A stretch of DNA of 64,000 nt, taken from NCBI GenBank assembly GCA_963676635.1, contig OY781105.1, positions 992,001 through 1,056,000 of the forward strand, read 5' to 3'. The position numbers were made by a program, and so were the translations under genes. Below the pieces are notes generated by a model. It saw nothing but the letters and a program-made list of their open reading frames with translations, was not told the origin of the DNA and searched no databases. Numbering within the stretch: position 1 is the stretch's first letter; every line of letters begins with the position of its first letter. Below, one piece after another: positions 44,697-54,101 of this stretch. Origin of the DNA: GCA-002708315 sp963676635. GTDB lineage: Bacteria; Bacteroidota; Bacteroidia; Bacteroidales; F082.

Positions 44697-45362
44697 ATGA
44701 GCAATGAGGCAATAATAACACTTGAAAATCTGAAAGTATTTCAGAAAAACAAACTGGTTCTTACCGATGTAAACGTTGATATTAAGCAAGGTGAGTTTAT
44801 TTACCTTATCGGAAAAACAGGGAGCGGGAAATCAAGTCTCCTGAAAATAATATACGGAGAATTGCCTGTTGAAGAAGGATTAGCCATTGCCTGCGGATAT
44901 AATCTGAGTAACATAAAAAGAAAGGAGCTACCAACTTTACGGCGCAAACTGGGAATTGTATTTCAGGATTTTCAGCTACTTGATGAAAGAAATGTCAGGA
45001 AAAATCTGGAGTTTGTACTGCGTGCTACAGGATGGACCGACAAAGCTGCTATCGATTCGAGAATATTAAATGTTCTTGAACAAGTTAATCTGGTCGACAA
45101 ACTGAATGTTATGCCACATCAGCTATCAGGTGGTGAACAACAACGAATTGCCATTGCACGTGCTCTTCTTAATGAGCCTGAATTAATCCTAGCCGATGAG
45201 CCTACAGGGAACCTCGACCCTCAAACATCTAATGGGATTATGAAACTGCTGTTTAAAATCAGTCAGGAAGGGAAAACCGTTATTATGGCTACTCATAATT
45301 ACAACCTTATTAATAAATTCCCCGGAAGGGTTATTGCCTGCGAAGAAGGAACAGTTAAATAA
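44697..45362 (+). CDS. ftsE: FtsE-like cell-division ABC ATPase
   Basis: A 221-residue ABC ATPase: Walker A GKTGSGKSS (from residue 39), Q-loop FQDFQLLDERNV, signature LSGGEQQR, Walker B LILADEPTGN and the switch histidine in MATHN. LLDERNVRKNLEF is typical of FtsE, which with FtsX controls septal peptidoglycan hydrolases from outside. FtsX is not adjacent, as is common in Bacteroidota. The M23 peptidase at 59741-60712 is a possible type of target. Other small lipoprotein-export ATPases (LolD) are similar, so the symbol is probable. Confidence 0.8.
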   Translation: MSNEAIITLENLKVFQKNKLVLTDVNVDIKQGEFIYLIGKTGSGKSSLLKIIYGELPVEEGLAIACGYNLSNIKRKELPTLRRKLGIVFQDFQLLDERNVRKNLEFVLRATGWTDKAAIDSRILNVLEQVNLVDKLNVMPHQLSGGEQQRIAIARALLNEPELILADEPTGNLDPQTSNGIMKLLFKISQEGKTVIMATHNYNLINKFPGRVIACEEGTVK

Positions 45363-45397
45363 GATCAGACTATTTTTAGTACACAACTCACGAAATA

Positions 45398-46516
45398 TCA
45401 GTCGAGCAACCTTATTATCCTATCTACATTAACTTTATTGCAATAGGTTTTACTCAGGAACGCCTGTCTTAATTCAATTTCCTTTTCGGAGAACGACTTT
45501 TTGAAGAGAATTTTTATTCTGCGTTTCAAAGTTATGTGGTTGTTGGCAATAACACATAGCTTGTCAAGGTTTGTTCCTGAAATCATTTTTTCGTTAACAA
45601 GACTAAATCTGCCATTATACAAGTTGTTAAGCAATTTCAGCTTTAATCCTGTTTTTTGTGCCGTAATAGAGATATTAATATGAGCATTCTCTATCAAAGC
45701 CTGCAAGACATCATCCTTAAGATTAGGTAACAGCTCAATGTTAGGCAAATCTTTCAATTTATTTTTCAAATGCACAGGAGGATTTAATCCTGCAATCTTC
45801 AAAGGAACATCAATATCATTAAAAACCTTGTCCACAAGATAATTCACAACATTTTCATTTTCAGGTACACTCAAGTTTCCATGATAAAGAGCATATTCGC
45901 CTTTGCCTGTTTTAGACTTCACTTCAGAGAAGGGATGAAATGCAGGAACATGATCTACCCTGCTGAATTCATTACTAAAATACTCTTTGTCATTTTCTGA
46001 TATGGCCAGAATACGGTCGGCCTTTTCAAGTATTTTCTCATACCTTTTAAGCTTCGCACCCTCATTATAAAAATAGTATTTCTTAAAAAGGCCTGTTTCA
46101 GCTTTCGCCAGATTCTGATAGTATTCATGCTCAATATTATGAGCCCTTACCAAACGCTGGCGGGTTTTCAAACGAGGTTCCTCAAGCAATGCAGAAGTAT
46201 GCAGCCCTTCCATCAGAATAGGATAATTATCCTTTAGAAGGTTTTCCACTAACTGCTCCGACATGCGCGTACTTACTATATAAGGTATGCTCTTAAAAAG
46301 ATGCTTACGAGAGATATCACGTTTATAGAAGTGAACTTCATAAAACAAACTCTCCAGATACTTTTTGCTGTCGCGTCCATACTGAAAACAATGCAAATGA
46401 ACCTTAATCCCCTGATCACTTAGTGCCTTTGCTTTATAAAAAACATCTATAACACCACCATAATTAGCAGGAAATGGTATGTCAAACGAAATTATGTGAA
46501 TATGCTTTTCAGCCAT
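45398..46516 (-). CDS. Glycosyltransferase, GT4-like
   Basis: A 372-residue GT-B fold protein: N-terminal Rossmann half with FPANYGGV, the conserved glycine loop that contacts the donor, and AHNIEHEYY in the middle. The C-terminal half has LPNLKDDVLQALIENAHINI and a GLKLKLLNNLYNG segment, corresponding to the usual nucleotide-sugar EGxxx region in weaker form. It overlaps the upstream glycosyltransferase by eight bases, so the two are translated together. They probably build a surface polysaccharide or glycolipid; sugar and acceptor are unknown. Confidence 0.75.
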   Translation of the reverse strand: MAEKHIHIISFDIPFPANYGGVIDVFYKAKALSDQGIKVHLHCFQYGRDSKKYLESLFYEVHFYKRDISRKHLFKSIPYIVSTRMSEQLVENLLKDNYPILMEGLHTSALLEEPRLKTRQRLVRAHNIEHEYYQNLAKAETGLFKKYYFYNEGAKLKRYEKILEKADRILAISENDKEYFSNEFSRVDHVPAFHPFSEVKSKTGKGEYALYHGNLSVPENENVVNYLVDKVFNDIDVPLKIAGLNPPVHLKNKLKDLPNIELLPNLKDDVLQALIENAHINISITAQKTGLKLKLLNNLYNGRFSLVNEKMISGTNLDKLCVIANNHITLKRRIKILFKKSFSEKEIELRQAFLSKTYCNKVNVDRIIRLLD

Positions 46517-47627
46517 ACTTTGAATATATCCTTTTTAATACTAACTCCTCGTTCTCCCATGTTAGCCGGGAAGCCGCAAAGTTACAGTTTTTTTTCCATT
46601 TTAGCCTTAACTCCTGATTACTAATAATATAATTAATCTTCTCGGCAAGGGCTTGTGGGTCATGACTTTTAACATAATCTCCAACATCATATGCATCAAT
46701 AATCTTCATTATTTCAGGTAAAGGAGACGAAAGAACAGGCACTCCCATCTGTATATAATCGAACAGTTTGTTGGGCAAACTAAACTTATAATTTAAGTTA
46801 TTGGGTTTGTCCAGAGTAAGTCCCAAATCAGCAACAGCTGTATACTGAATCAACACATGATAAGGCATTCTGTCTTTAAAAATCACTCTATCCCCCATAT
46901 TATCCCTGGCAACCATTTCCTTTAGCGTGCTAATAACATCACCACCACCTGCTATCAGAAGAAACGCATTGTCAACAAATTTCATTGATTCAACAAGCTC
47001 CTCAGCCCCACGGTCAACATTAATACCTGAACCCTGCATGATTAGCATAAACTGTCCGGAAGGTAATCCCAGATCCTGTCGTGTCTTTTCAGACTTAATC
47101 TCCTGTCTGAAAGGTATATTCCTAACAACTTCAGGGCGCTTACCATAGACCTTCTCAAACAAATCGGCAATAGAATCATTTACAGTAATAACATCCGTTA
47201 ATTTCGGAAAGATACTCCTCTCAATCATCTTCCATACCTTCTGAACCCCAGGGCGGTTTACCAGTTCAGGCACTTCCGTAAAATACTCATGACTATCATA
47301 AACCAATGGTATTCCTTTTAACTTATGAACTATAAAATTAGGTAAAAGAGTATCAAGGTCGTTCGATACTAACAAATTTGCTCTCCTGAAAAAGAGCAAG
47401 AAAAATAATCTGATATTGTACTCAGCATAAAACAACGGGCCTTTTTCAAAGATTAACCTCATACGATGTGTCATATAATTACGTTTATCCATTTCAGGGC
47501 TCTTACGCTGCACTCTTCCAACCAGCATCACATTAAAGCCCATCCGCGTAAGCGACTTACACACCTTACCTACCCTTTGGTCGGTAACTAAATCATTGAT
47601 TACAGAAACGATAACCTTTTTTCCCAA
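46509..47627 (-). CDS. Glycosyltransferase family 4
   Basis: A 372-residue GT-B glycosyltransferase: an N-terminal domain with NDLVTDQRVGKVCKSL, LVYDSHEYFTEVPEL (a stretch common in such Bacteroidota GTs) and a C-terminal donor half with MQGSGINVDRGAEELVESM and SLPNKLFDYIQMGVPVLSS, the E-x7-E-like donor motif region. Start is a TTG at 47627; no ATG precedes the conserved N-terminal strand. First of a two-gene unit, divergent from murB. Confidence 0.82.
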   Translation of the reverse strand: MGKKVIVSVINDLVTDQRVGKVCKSLTRMGFNVMLVGRVQRKSPEMDKRNYMTHRMRLIFEKGPLFYAEYNIRLFFLLFFRRANLLVSNDLDTLLPNFIVHKLKGIPLVYDSHEYFTEVPELVNRPGVQKVWKMIERSIFPKLTDVITVNDSIADLFEKVYGKRPEVVRNIPFRQEIKSEKTRQDLGLPSGQFMLIMQGSGINVDRGAEELVESMKFVDNAFLLIAGGGDVISTLKEMVARDNMGDRVIFKDRMPYHVLIQYTAVADLGLTLDKPNNLNYKFSLPNKLFDYIQMGVPVLSSPLPEIMKIIDAYDVGDYVKSHDPQALAEKINYIISNQELRLKWKKNCNFAASRLTWENEELVLKRIYSKYG

Positions 47628-47702
47628 TTTACTGTTTTATCTTGTAAAAATAATGACTTTTGAGCAATAACTAAGGTATTCAAATATTATTGCCCTTTTT
47701 CA

Positions 47703-47710
47703 TATCTTTG
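47703..47710 (+). promoter_or_regulatory. -7 box of murB, nearly leaderless
   Basis: TATCTTTG ends six bases before the murB ATG at 47717. No -33 TTTG at 19-21 bp, so only a candidate. If used, the TTG at 47690 cannot be the start. Confidence 0.4.
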
Positions 47711-47716
47711 AAAAGT

Positions 47717-48730
47717 ATGATAATAAAAGATGATTTCAATTTATCAAAGCTTAACACATTTGGTGTTAATGCTTTAGCACGAAAGGTTGCTTTTGTAACC
47801 AGCGTAAATGACCTTACATACTTATACAGGAATGGTTATTTCGCGCAAAAGCCGGTTATTATCAGCAAAGCAAGCAATATACTTTTAACAGGTAATATGG
47901 ACAAGCTGGTACTGATGAATATGATATGGGGAAAAGAGATTATACAAGAAACAGATAGAGAAATAATCCTGCGCGTATCGTCAGGAGAGTTTTGGCCTGA
48001 TGTTGTTTCATATAGCGTAAGAAACAGTCTGGGAGGCATTGAAAACATGGCAGATATACCGGGGAAAGCAGGGGCAGCTCCGGTACAGAATATTGGCGCT
48101 TACGGCAGAGAGTTGAAAGATGTTCTTGTTAGTCTGCAAGCTTTTGATCTTACAAACGGTAAAGTAGTTAATTTCAGTAATGCAGATTGTGAGTTCGGGT
48201 ACAGGAACAGTATTTTCAAAAGCAAAGAAAAAGGCAGGTATTTTATAACGGGTATTGATATTAAGCTGGTGAGGAACCCTGAACCTGAACTTAGTTACAG
48301 GCCACTTACTGAAAGCATGGCTGGAAAAAACAAAGAAGAGATTACCATAACGGAGGTGTATGATAAGGTTTGTGAGATAAGAGCCGGCAAACTACCCGAT
48401 CCTAAGGTTACAGGTAATGCAGGTAGCTTTTTCAAGAACCCTGTTGTTAATCGCGATAAGCTCAGCAAAATACTGGAGACATATCCTGATGCCCCTTATT
48501 ACACGCAGCCCGGCGACTTATATAAGGTACCTGCAGGATGGCTCATCGATAAATGTAATCTTAAAGGCACTAAACTTGGTCCGGCAGGGGTGCATAACAA
48601 ACAGGCTCTGGTTATTGTAAACCATGGAGGATCAACAGGGAAAGATATAATTGCTCTTGCTGAGCTGGTGAAGAAAAATGTTTTTGAAAAATTCGGTATC
48701 ACTCTCGAATTTGAAGTAAACATTTGGTGA
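47717..48730 (+). CDS. murB: UDP-N-acetylenolpyruvoylglucosamine reductase
   Basis: Second committed step of peptidoglycan synthesis: NADPH reduces UDP-GlcNAc-enolpyruvate to UDP-MurNAc with FAD. From the ATG at 47717 the protein has 337 residues, a type I (E. coli-like) MurB. SKLNTFGVNALA, the FAD-binding GGIENMADIPGKAGAAPVQNIGAYGRE and FGYRNSIFK are clear. GSFFKNP carries the catalytic serine, and AGWLIDKCNLKG the later conserved part. Confidence 0.94.
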   Translation: MIIKDDFNLSKLNTFGVNALARKVAFVTSVNDLTYLYRNGYFAQKPVIISKASNILLTGNMDKLVLMNMIWGKEIIQETDREIILRVSSGEFWPDVVSYSVRNSLGGIENMADIPGKAGAAPVQNIGAYGRELKDVLVSLQAFDLTNGKVVNFSNADCEFGYRNSIFKSKEKGRYFITGIDIKLVRNPEPELSYRPLTESMAGKNKEEITITEVYDKVCEIRAGKLPDPKVTGNAGSFFKNPVVNRDKLSKILETYPDAPYYTQPGDLYKVPAGWLIDKCNLKGTKLGPAGVHNKQALVIVNHGGSTGKDIIALAELVKKNVFEKFGITLEFEVNIW

Positions 48731-48853
48731 GTAACAGAGCATTACCCCACCATAAGACACTCAGATACAAAACTTTGAAAAAACCTTTTTATTTGCATCG
48801 GCATGTAATAGAAATTATCCATACTTTTACATTAATAATTAAATAATCCTGTT

Positions 48854-49369
48854 ATGAAACATCTTATATATATTCTGTTTGCAGCTGTTCTCCTTAGTTC
48901 ATGTAATGAGAATACAGATATAAGTGCAACAAAAATCCATCAGCCCGACTGGAAATCAAGGCAAGTATCATCTGACAAACTAACAAGCATGACAACAGGA
49001 ACGACATATCTGCCTGTATATTCACATGTTTATCAAAAAAATGAAAACCGCACCTTTAACCTGACTATAACAGTGAGCATCAGGAATATTTCCACAGAAG
49101 ACACTATTTATCTTGCAACAGCAGATTATTTTAACACCAGTGGCGACCCAATACGAAAGTACTTGAAAAGTCCGGTTTATGTAGCCCCACTGGAAACTAT
49201 TGAGCTAATAATAGCTGAGAATGATAATGAAGGAGGCTCAGGAGCAAACTTTATATTCGACTGGGCAACAAAACAAGGCACTCCACCCCCGTTACTGGAA
49301 GCTATAATGATATCTACCTACCATCAACAGGGGCTGTCGTTTTCAACGCGGGGTGTTGTAGTTGAATAA
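48854..49369 (+). CDS. DUF3124-family lipoprotein
   Basis: A 171-residue lipoprotein: lipobox LLSSC, Cys17, then a beta-sandwich-like domain with LPVYSHVY, LTITVSIRNISTEDTIYL, YFNTSGDPIRKYL, APLETIELIIAENDNEGGSGANFIFDW and a C-terminal ISTYHQQGLSFSTRGVVV. These are the conserved features of DUF3124 as I know it, a family without known function. It stands alone downstream of murB. Confidence 0.78.
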   Translation: MKHLIYILFAAVLLSSCNENTDISATKIHQPDWKSRQVSSDKLTSMTTGTTYLPVYSHVYQKNENRTFNLTITVSIRNISTEDTIYLATADYFNTSGDPIRKYLKSPVYVAPLETIELIIAENDNEGGSGANFIFDWATKQGTPPPLLEAIMISTYHQQGLSFSTRGVVVE

Positions 49370-49422
49370 TTACTGGAGAGACTGGAGAGACTTAAGGGAA
49401 CGAAGGGACTGAAAGAGAAAAC
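49367..49422 (+). repeat. Nonad tract starting at the DUF3124 stop codon
   Basis: From the TAA stop: TAATTACTG GAGAGACTG, then GAGAGACTT, AAGGGAACG, AAGGGACTG, a 9-bp period, purine-rich in the gene direction. Confidence 0.55.
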
Positions 49423-49470
49423 CTTCTCCAAATTATCATCATTATTCATAAATTAATAAACAGGAAATAA

Positions 49471-49478
49471 TACCTTTG
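49471..49478 (+). promoter_or_regulatory. -7 box of the tspO-phr operon
   Basis: TACCTTTG, 25 bases before the first ATG of the four-gene unit. -33 not evident. Confidence 0.4.
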
Positions 49479-49503
49479 TACTCAAACTTTACATTGTACA
49501 ATT

Positions 49504-49944
49504 ATGCTTAAATTCTCCAAAAGGACCATTATAGCAATATTGCTTCTGCTGATTTCTGTTTACCTTCTTATGGATCAACCCGGGATTCTAATCACCGATA
49601 TCTTCGAAGGATTTCCCGCCGGTACTCTCATATCATGGACAGGTATTTTCTGCCTGACAGTAGTAATAAATGATATAACTGTATTAGGTGTGGAAAAAGC
49701 AAAGATGCTGTATGCTATTTATCGTCGGCTGCTTGGCATAAACCTGATACTGGCTATGTTTTGGGGACTACTGGGTTTCTATTTATCAGGCAACTGGAGT
49801 ATGATTTTCTTTGACAAACCTGAAGAATCAGTGATATTCTGGTATTATACCATTGTAATAACTTCGATGCCATTGCTTATCCTTATTATATATATTATCC
49901 ATAAATTTATTGATATAACTCAACAAAAAAAGTCTAAACCATGA
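49504..49944 (+). CDS. Unknown membrane protein before tspO
   Basis: A 146-residue protein with four hydrophobic segments (residues about 8-24, 42-58, 75-95, 115-137) and a basic tail. No family recognised. Its stop overlaps the tspO start by four bases (ATGA-type overlap), so the two are translationally coupled and it belongs to the tspO-photolyase unit. Confidence 0.72.
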   Translation: MLKFSKRTIIAILLLLISVYLLMDQPGILITDIFEGFPAGTLISWTGIFCLTVVINDITVLGVEKAKMLYAIYRRLLGINLILAMFWGLLGFYLSGNWSMIFFDKPEESVIFWYYTIVITSMPLLILIIYIIHKFIDITQQKKSKP

Positions 49945-50411
49945 ACCTGACAGCAATAATACGACTGATTATCTTCCTGACATTAAATTTCTCTGCTCTG
50001 GCAATTGGAAGGATATTTACTGCCAGCGGAGTAACATCAGATTGGTATATGACGCTGGATAAAGCCCCATGGACACCACCAGGATGGACTTTTGGTGTGG
50101 CATGGTCATTAATCATGTTCCTCTTCACAGTTTACATGACTTATGCATGGGAAAAAATCAACAATCGAAAAATCCTGATTGTGCTGTTTACAGTTCAATG
50201 GATACTCAATGTTATATGGAACCCAGCATTTTTTTATTATCAAAATGTGGCAGCAGGGGTTGTAATAATTATTGCTCTTTTAATTGTAGTAGCTACATTC
50301 CAGTTTAGCTATCATAAAAAATTAAGCATAAAAAGCTATCTGATAACACCTTATTTATTATGGCTTATTATTGCATCTTCATTGAATATATACATTATAA
50401 TCGCTAACTAA
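49941..50411 (+). CDS. tspO: TspO/MBR-family membrane protein
   Basis: A 156-residue, five-helix protein of the TspO family, which binds porphyrins and other hydrophobic ligands and is linked to stress and tetrapyrrole handling. The family's WYxxLxKPxWxPPxxxFxxxW motif appears as WYMTLDKAPWTPPGWTFGVAW (about residues 35-55). VQWILNVIWNPAFFYYQN matches the conserved LNxxWxxxFF helix. A photolyase follows nine bases later. TspO and photolyase genes side by side suggests a light- or porphyrin-stress role (inference). Confidence 0.9.
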   Translation: MNLTAIIRLIIFLTLNFSALAIGRIFTASGVTSDWYMTLDKAPWTPPGWTFGVAWSLIMFLFTVYMTYAWEKINNRKILIVLFTVQWILNVIWNPAFFYYQNVAAGVVIIIALLIVVATFQFSYHKKLSIKSYLITPYLLWLIIASSLNIYIIIAN

Positions 50412-50420
50412 CATACAACT

Positions 50421-51701
50421 ATGGTAAACATTTTCTGGTTTAGAAGAGACCTCAGACTACATGATAATCATGCTCTGTCACTTGCTTTATCAGAAAACAT
50501 ACCTGTTTTGCCAGTTTTTATTTTCGACACAAATATTACAAGCACTCTTCCAGAAGATGACTCAAGAATAAGCTTTATTTACAATACACTAAAAACATTA
50601 AACAACACAATTACCAAAACAGGATCATCATTATTAGTTTTAAGAGGAAGTCCGGAAGATATATTGAAGAACCTTATCAACTCTGTTTCTGTAAAAAAGG
50701 TTTTCATTAACAATGATTATGAGCCTTACGCACTTGAAAGGGATAAAAACATCGGGACACTGCTCCATGAAAAAGGTATTGAACTGATATCTGTTAAAGA
50801 TCAGGTTATCTATGAAAAAAGTGAAGTAGTTAAAGAAAACAACGACCCATATATTGTTTTTACACCATATAGCAAAAAGTGGAAAAAGCAGCTTAAAGAA
50901 GATCATATACAACATTACAACGTCAATACTGATAATTTTGTCAAAGAAACACATAAGTTCCCATCACTGTCAGACTTTGAGTTCACAGAATCAACTATCA
51001 TTATTCCACATTTCAATCTGGGCAAAATACAGGATTATGATAAATACCGTGATTTCCCGGCAATGAACCACACAACCGATCTTGGTCCCCATCTCCGTTT
51101 TGGAACAATAAGTATCCGTGAAATCGTTAAAACAGCATTAAATCAAAACCACACCTTTCTCAACGAACTCATATGGAGAGAATTCTTTATGCAGATACTA
51201 TTCCACTTCCCGGATGTTATAACAAACAACTTTAAACCACAGTACAATAACATAAGATGGATTAACAACCCTGATGATTTTAAAAAGTGGAAAGCAGGAG
51301 AAACAGGGTATCCATTTGTAGATGCAGGGATGCGCCAGCTCAGTACAACCGGAACAATGCACAACCGTGCAAGAATGATAGCAGCAGGCTTTTTATGCAA
51401 GCATTTGCTCACCGACTGGAGGTTAGGAGAAGCATGGTTTGCTCATATGCTACTGGATTATGAACAATCATCGAACAATGGCAACTGGCAGTGGGCTGCA
51501 GGAACAGGCTGTGACGCTGCACCTTATTTCAGAATTTTCAATCCTGTGATGCAACAAAAAAAGTTCGACGGGAGTCTGGAATATATAAGAAAATGGATTC
51601 CTGAATATGGCACTTCAGCCTATCCTGATCCGATAATAGAACATAACTTTGCCCGCAACAGAGCTATTGAAGCATATAAAGCGGCAATAAATTCAAGATA
51701 A
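50421..51701 (+). CDS. phr: Deoxyribodipyrimidine photolyase / cryptochrome
   Basis: FAD enzyme that splits UV-made pyrimidine dimers with blue light. The 426-residue protein has the N-terminal alpha/beta antenna domain (FWFRRDLRLHDNHAL) and the helical FAD domain: LHLRFGTIS-like HLRFGTISIRE, ELIWREFFMQILFHFP, GYPFVDAGMRQL, MHNRARMIAAGFLCKHL, DYEQSSNNGNWQWAAGTGCDA and RIFNPVMQQKKFD. The N-W-Q-W-A-A-G-T-G-x-D stretch is typical of class I CPD photolyases rather than plant-type cryptochromes. A slightly short antenna region. Confidence 0.9.
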   Translation: MVNIFWFRRDLRLHDNHALSLALSENIPVLPVFIFDTNITSTLPEDDSRISFIYNTLKTLNNTITKTGSSLLVLRGSPEDILKNLINSVSVKKVFINNDYEPYALERDKNIGTLLHEKGIELISVKDQVIYEKSEVVKENNDPYIVFTPYSKKWKKQLKEDHIQHYNVNTDNFVKETHKFPSLSDFEFTESTIIIPHFNLGKIQDYDKYRDFPAMNHTTDLGPHLRFGTISIREIVKTALNQNHTFLNELIWREFFMQILFHFPDVITNNFKPQYNNIRWINNPDDFKKWKAGETGYPFVDAGMRQLSTTGTMHNRARMIAAGFLCKHLLTDWRLGEAWFAHMLLDYEQSSNNGNWQWAAGTGCDAAPYFRIFNPVMQQKKFDGSLEYIRKWIPEYGTSAYPDPIIEHNFARNRAIEAYKAAINSR

Positions 51702-54005
51702 ATGTACAGACACCTATTTCTATTAATTCTATCGATAAGCATATTATCATGTGCAAAACATAAAACAACAGAACGTCCTGTAAAAGAACTAACAAGTTAT
51801 GTTAATCCCCTTATCGGGACAAAAAACATGGGACATACGTTTCCCGGCGCTACAGCTCCTTTTGGCATGGTTCAGCTAAGTCCGGAAACAAATTTAGTAC
51901 TCATGTACAATAACGATGGCAGTTACAACAAAGAAACATACAGATACTGCTCAGGTTATCAGTACGAAGACAGCACTATTTTTGGGTTTACACATACACA
52001 TTTCAGTGGCACAGGGCATTCCGATCTTGGCGACATACTTATTATGCCAACCACAGGAAAGCTAATTACCGAACCAGGCAAAATATCAGAATCAGGTAGC
52101 GGATGGTACTCATATTTCTCACACAACAATGAACAAGCCAGTCCGGGTTACTATTCCGTAAAACTCAGCAGCTACAACATCAACGCACGACTAACAGCAA
52201 GCGAAAGAACAGGATTTCACCAGTACAGCTTTCCACACACCGACAGCGCACATATTATCCTGGATCTCACATCCAATATTTATAACTATGATGGAAAAAA
52301 CGTATGGACATTCCTGAGAGTTGAGAACGACACCCTCGTAACCGGATACCGTATAACATCAGGATGGGCTCGCACAAGAACTGTTTACTTCGCCATCACT
52401 TTCTCTCAACCCATTGAAAACTATGGCATTCTCAACCTTAAAAAACTACCTTATAACGGCTTTTACAGAAAATTTGATGAAGACCATAACTTCCCCGAAA
52501 GGGCAGGTAAAGAAATTCGTGCCTATTTCGATTTTTCAACCATGGAAGACACCCTGATTATGCTGAAAGTAGCATTATCACCCGTTTCCACCAATGGAGC
52601 CATTAATAATCTGAAAGCAGAGATACCAGGTTGGGATTTTGAGAAAACCTATGCCAACACACAAAGTAAATGGAACAAAGAACTGTCGAAGATAGATGTT
52701 GAAATGCAGGATCGTAACCATATGGAGGCATTCTATACAGCCTTATATCATACAATGTTATCACCAATTATATATGAAGACACCGACGGATCCTATCGTG
52801 GTCTGGATCAGAATATATACACCTCTGATGGCTTTACCAACTACACAATATTCTCACTGTGGGACACGTACAGAGCACTGCACCCACTGTTAAACCTGAT
52901 TGAGCCATCGCGCAACAGCGATATGATGCATAGCATGATGGCACATCAAAACCAAAGTGTGCACAAGGCCCTTCCCGTATGGAGCCATTATGCCAACGAA
53001 AACTGGTGCATGGTAGGCTATCACTCTGTTTCAGCATTAGCAGATGCTATAGTTAACGGCACAACCGACATCAATCCTGCCGAAGCGCTTAAGGCAGCAG
53101 TAAGCAGCTCCAATGTTACATATTACGATGGTATTGGCGACTATGTAAAAATGGGTTATGTTCCGGAAGACCATAGCGGCAGCTCAGTATCAAAAACCCT
53201 TGAATACGCCTATGACGACTGGTGCATTGCACAGATTGCACTTGCTGCCGGTGACAGCAATACATACAATACCTATAAAAAGAGATCAGAGAGCTACAGA
53301 AATGTTTACAACAAACAAAGTGGCTACATGCAGCCAAAGCTAAGTGATGGAAGTTGGCGCAGTAATTTCGACCCACTGGACACACACGGACAAGGTTTTA
53401 TAGAAGGTAACGCATGGAATTATGGCCTTTATGTACCACATAGCATTGATACTATGATTACAATGATGGGAGGTAAAAATACCTTTTCCGCTCATCTCGA
53501 CAAGATATTCACCACTGAAATTGATGATAAATACATCGAGAAAAATGAAGATATTACCCGTGACGGGATAATAGGCAACTATGTCCATGGCAATGAACCA
53601 GGTCATCATATCCCCTATCTGTATAACTTCACAAACGACCCTCATAAAACACAGGAGCGTGTACGAATGATAATGGAAACAATGTACACCAATGATATCG
53701 ACGGGCTATGCGGCAACGATGATGCCGGGCAAATGAGCGCGTGGTATATTTTCAGTTCACTGGGATTTTATCCCGTTTTACCAGGATCAGGTGAATATGC
53801 ATTGGGAAGCCCTCTTGTTAAGAAAGCAACCATTTATCTGGAAAATGGCAAAACCTTTACTGTTAATACCAAAAACCAATCGCCGGAAAATATTTACGTA
53901 AAAAACATTACCCTAAACGGCACAGAACACAATAGCCTTACTCTATCATATAAAGATATTATGAAAGGCGGAAATATTGTGTTTACAATGAGCAAAGGAC
54001 AATAA
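51702..54005 (+). CDS. GH92-family alpha-mannosidase lipoprotein
   Basis: Surface or periplasmic glycoside hydrolase family 92, Ca2+-dependent exo-alpha-mannosidases that trim mannans or N-glycans. The 767-residue protein has a lipobox (ILSC, Cys17) and then the family pattern: NPLIGTKNMGHTFPGATAPFGMVQLSP, FTHTHFSGTGHSDLGDI, the helical barrel with LWDTYRALHPLLNL, GYVPEDHSGSSVSKTLEYAYDDWCIA, EGNAWNYGLYVPH, GNEPGHHIPYLYNF and GNDDAGQMSAWYIFSSLGFYPV. The conserved EGNAWQY and GNEPxHH motifs are present. Its ATG touches the photolyase stop, an odd operon partner. Confidence 0.92.
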   Translation: MYRHLFLLILSISILSCAKHKTTERPVKELTSYVNPLIGTKNMGHTFPGATAPFGMVQLSPETNLVLMYNNDGSYNKETYRYCSGYQYEDSTIFGFTHTHFSGTGHSDLGDILIMPTTGKLITEPGKISESGSGWYSYFSHNNEQASPGYYSVKLSSYNINARLTASERTGFHQYSFPHTDSAHIILDLTSNIYNYDGKNVWTFLRVENDTLVTGYRITSGWARTRTVYFAITFSQPIENYGILNLKKLPYNGFYRKFDEDHNFPERAGKEIRAYFDFSTMEDTLIMLKVALSPVSTNGAINNLKAEIPGWDFEKTYANTQSKWNKELSKIDVEMQDRNHMEAFYTALYHTMLSPIIYEDTDGSYRGLDQNIYTSDGFTNYTIFSLWDTYRALHPLLNLIEPSRNSDMMHSMMAHQNQSVHKALPVWSHYANENWCMVGYHSVSALADAIVNGTTDINPAEALKAAVSSSNVTYYDGIGDYVKMGYVPEDHSGSSVSKTLEYAYDDWCIAQIALAAGDSNTYNTYKKRSESYRNVYNKQSGYMQPKLSDGSWRSNFDPLDTHGQGFIEGNAWNYGLYVPHSIDTMITMMGGKNTFSAHLDKIFTTEIDDKYIEKNEDITRDGIIGNYVHGNEPGHHIPYLYNFTNDPHKTQERVRMIMETMYTNDIDGLCGNDDAGQMSAWYIFSSLGFYPVLPGSGEYALGSPLVKKATIYLENGKTFTVNTKNQSPENIYVKNITLNGTEHNSLTLSYKDIMKGGNIVFTMSKGQ

Positions 54006-54027
54006 TATGGCAAGATATAATGCTCAA

Positions 54028-54068
54028 AATCATGCCCCTACCTTAAACCCAAAGCAATGAACTTTGAA
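54028..54068 (-). repeat. Heptad tract between GH92 and rnhB
   Basis: Read on the minus strand: TTCAAAG TTCATTG, CTTTGGG, TTTAAGG, TAGGGGC, 7-bp units of the TTYARRG type. It starts about 35 bases after the rnhB stop rather than at it. Confidence 0.5.
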
Positions 54069-54101
54069 AAAATCAACAATCATGTTAACACAGATCGTTA
54101 A

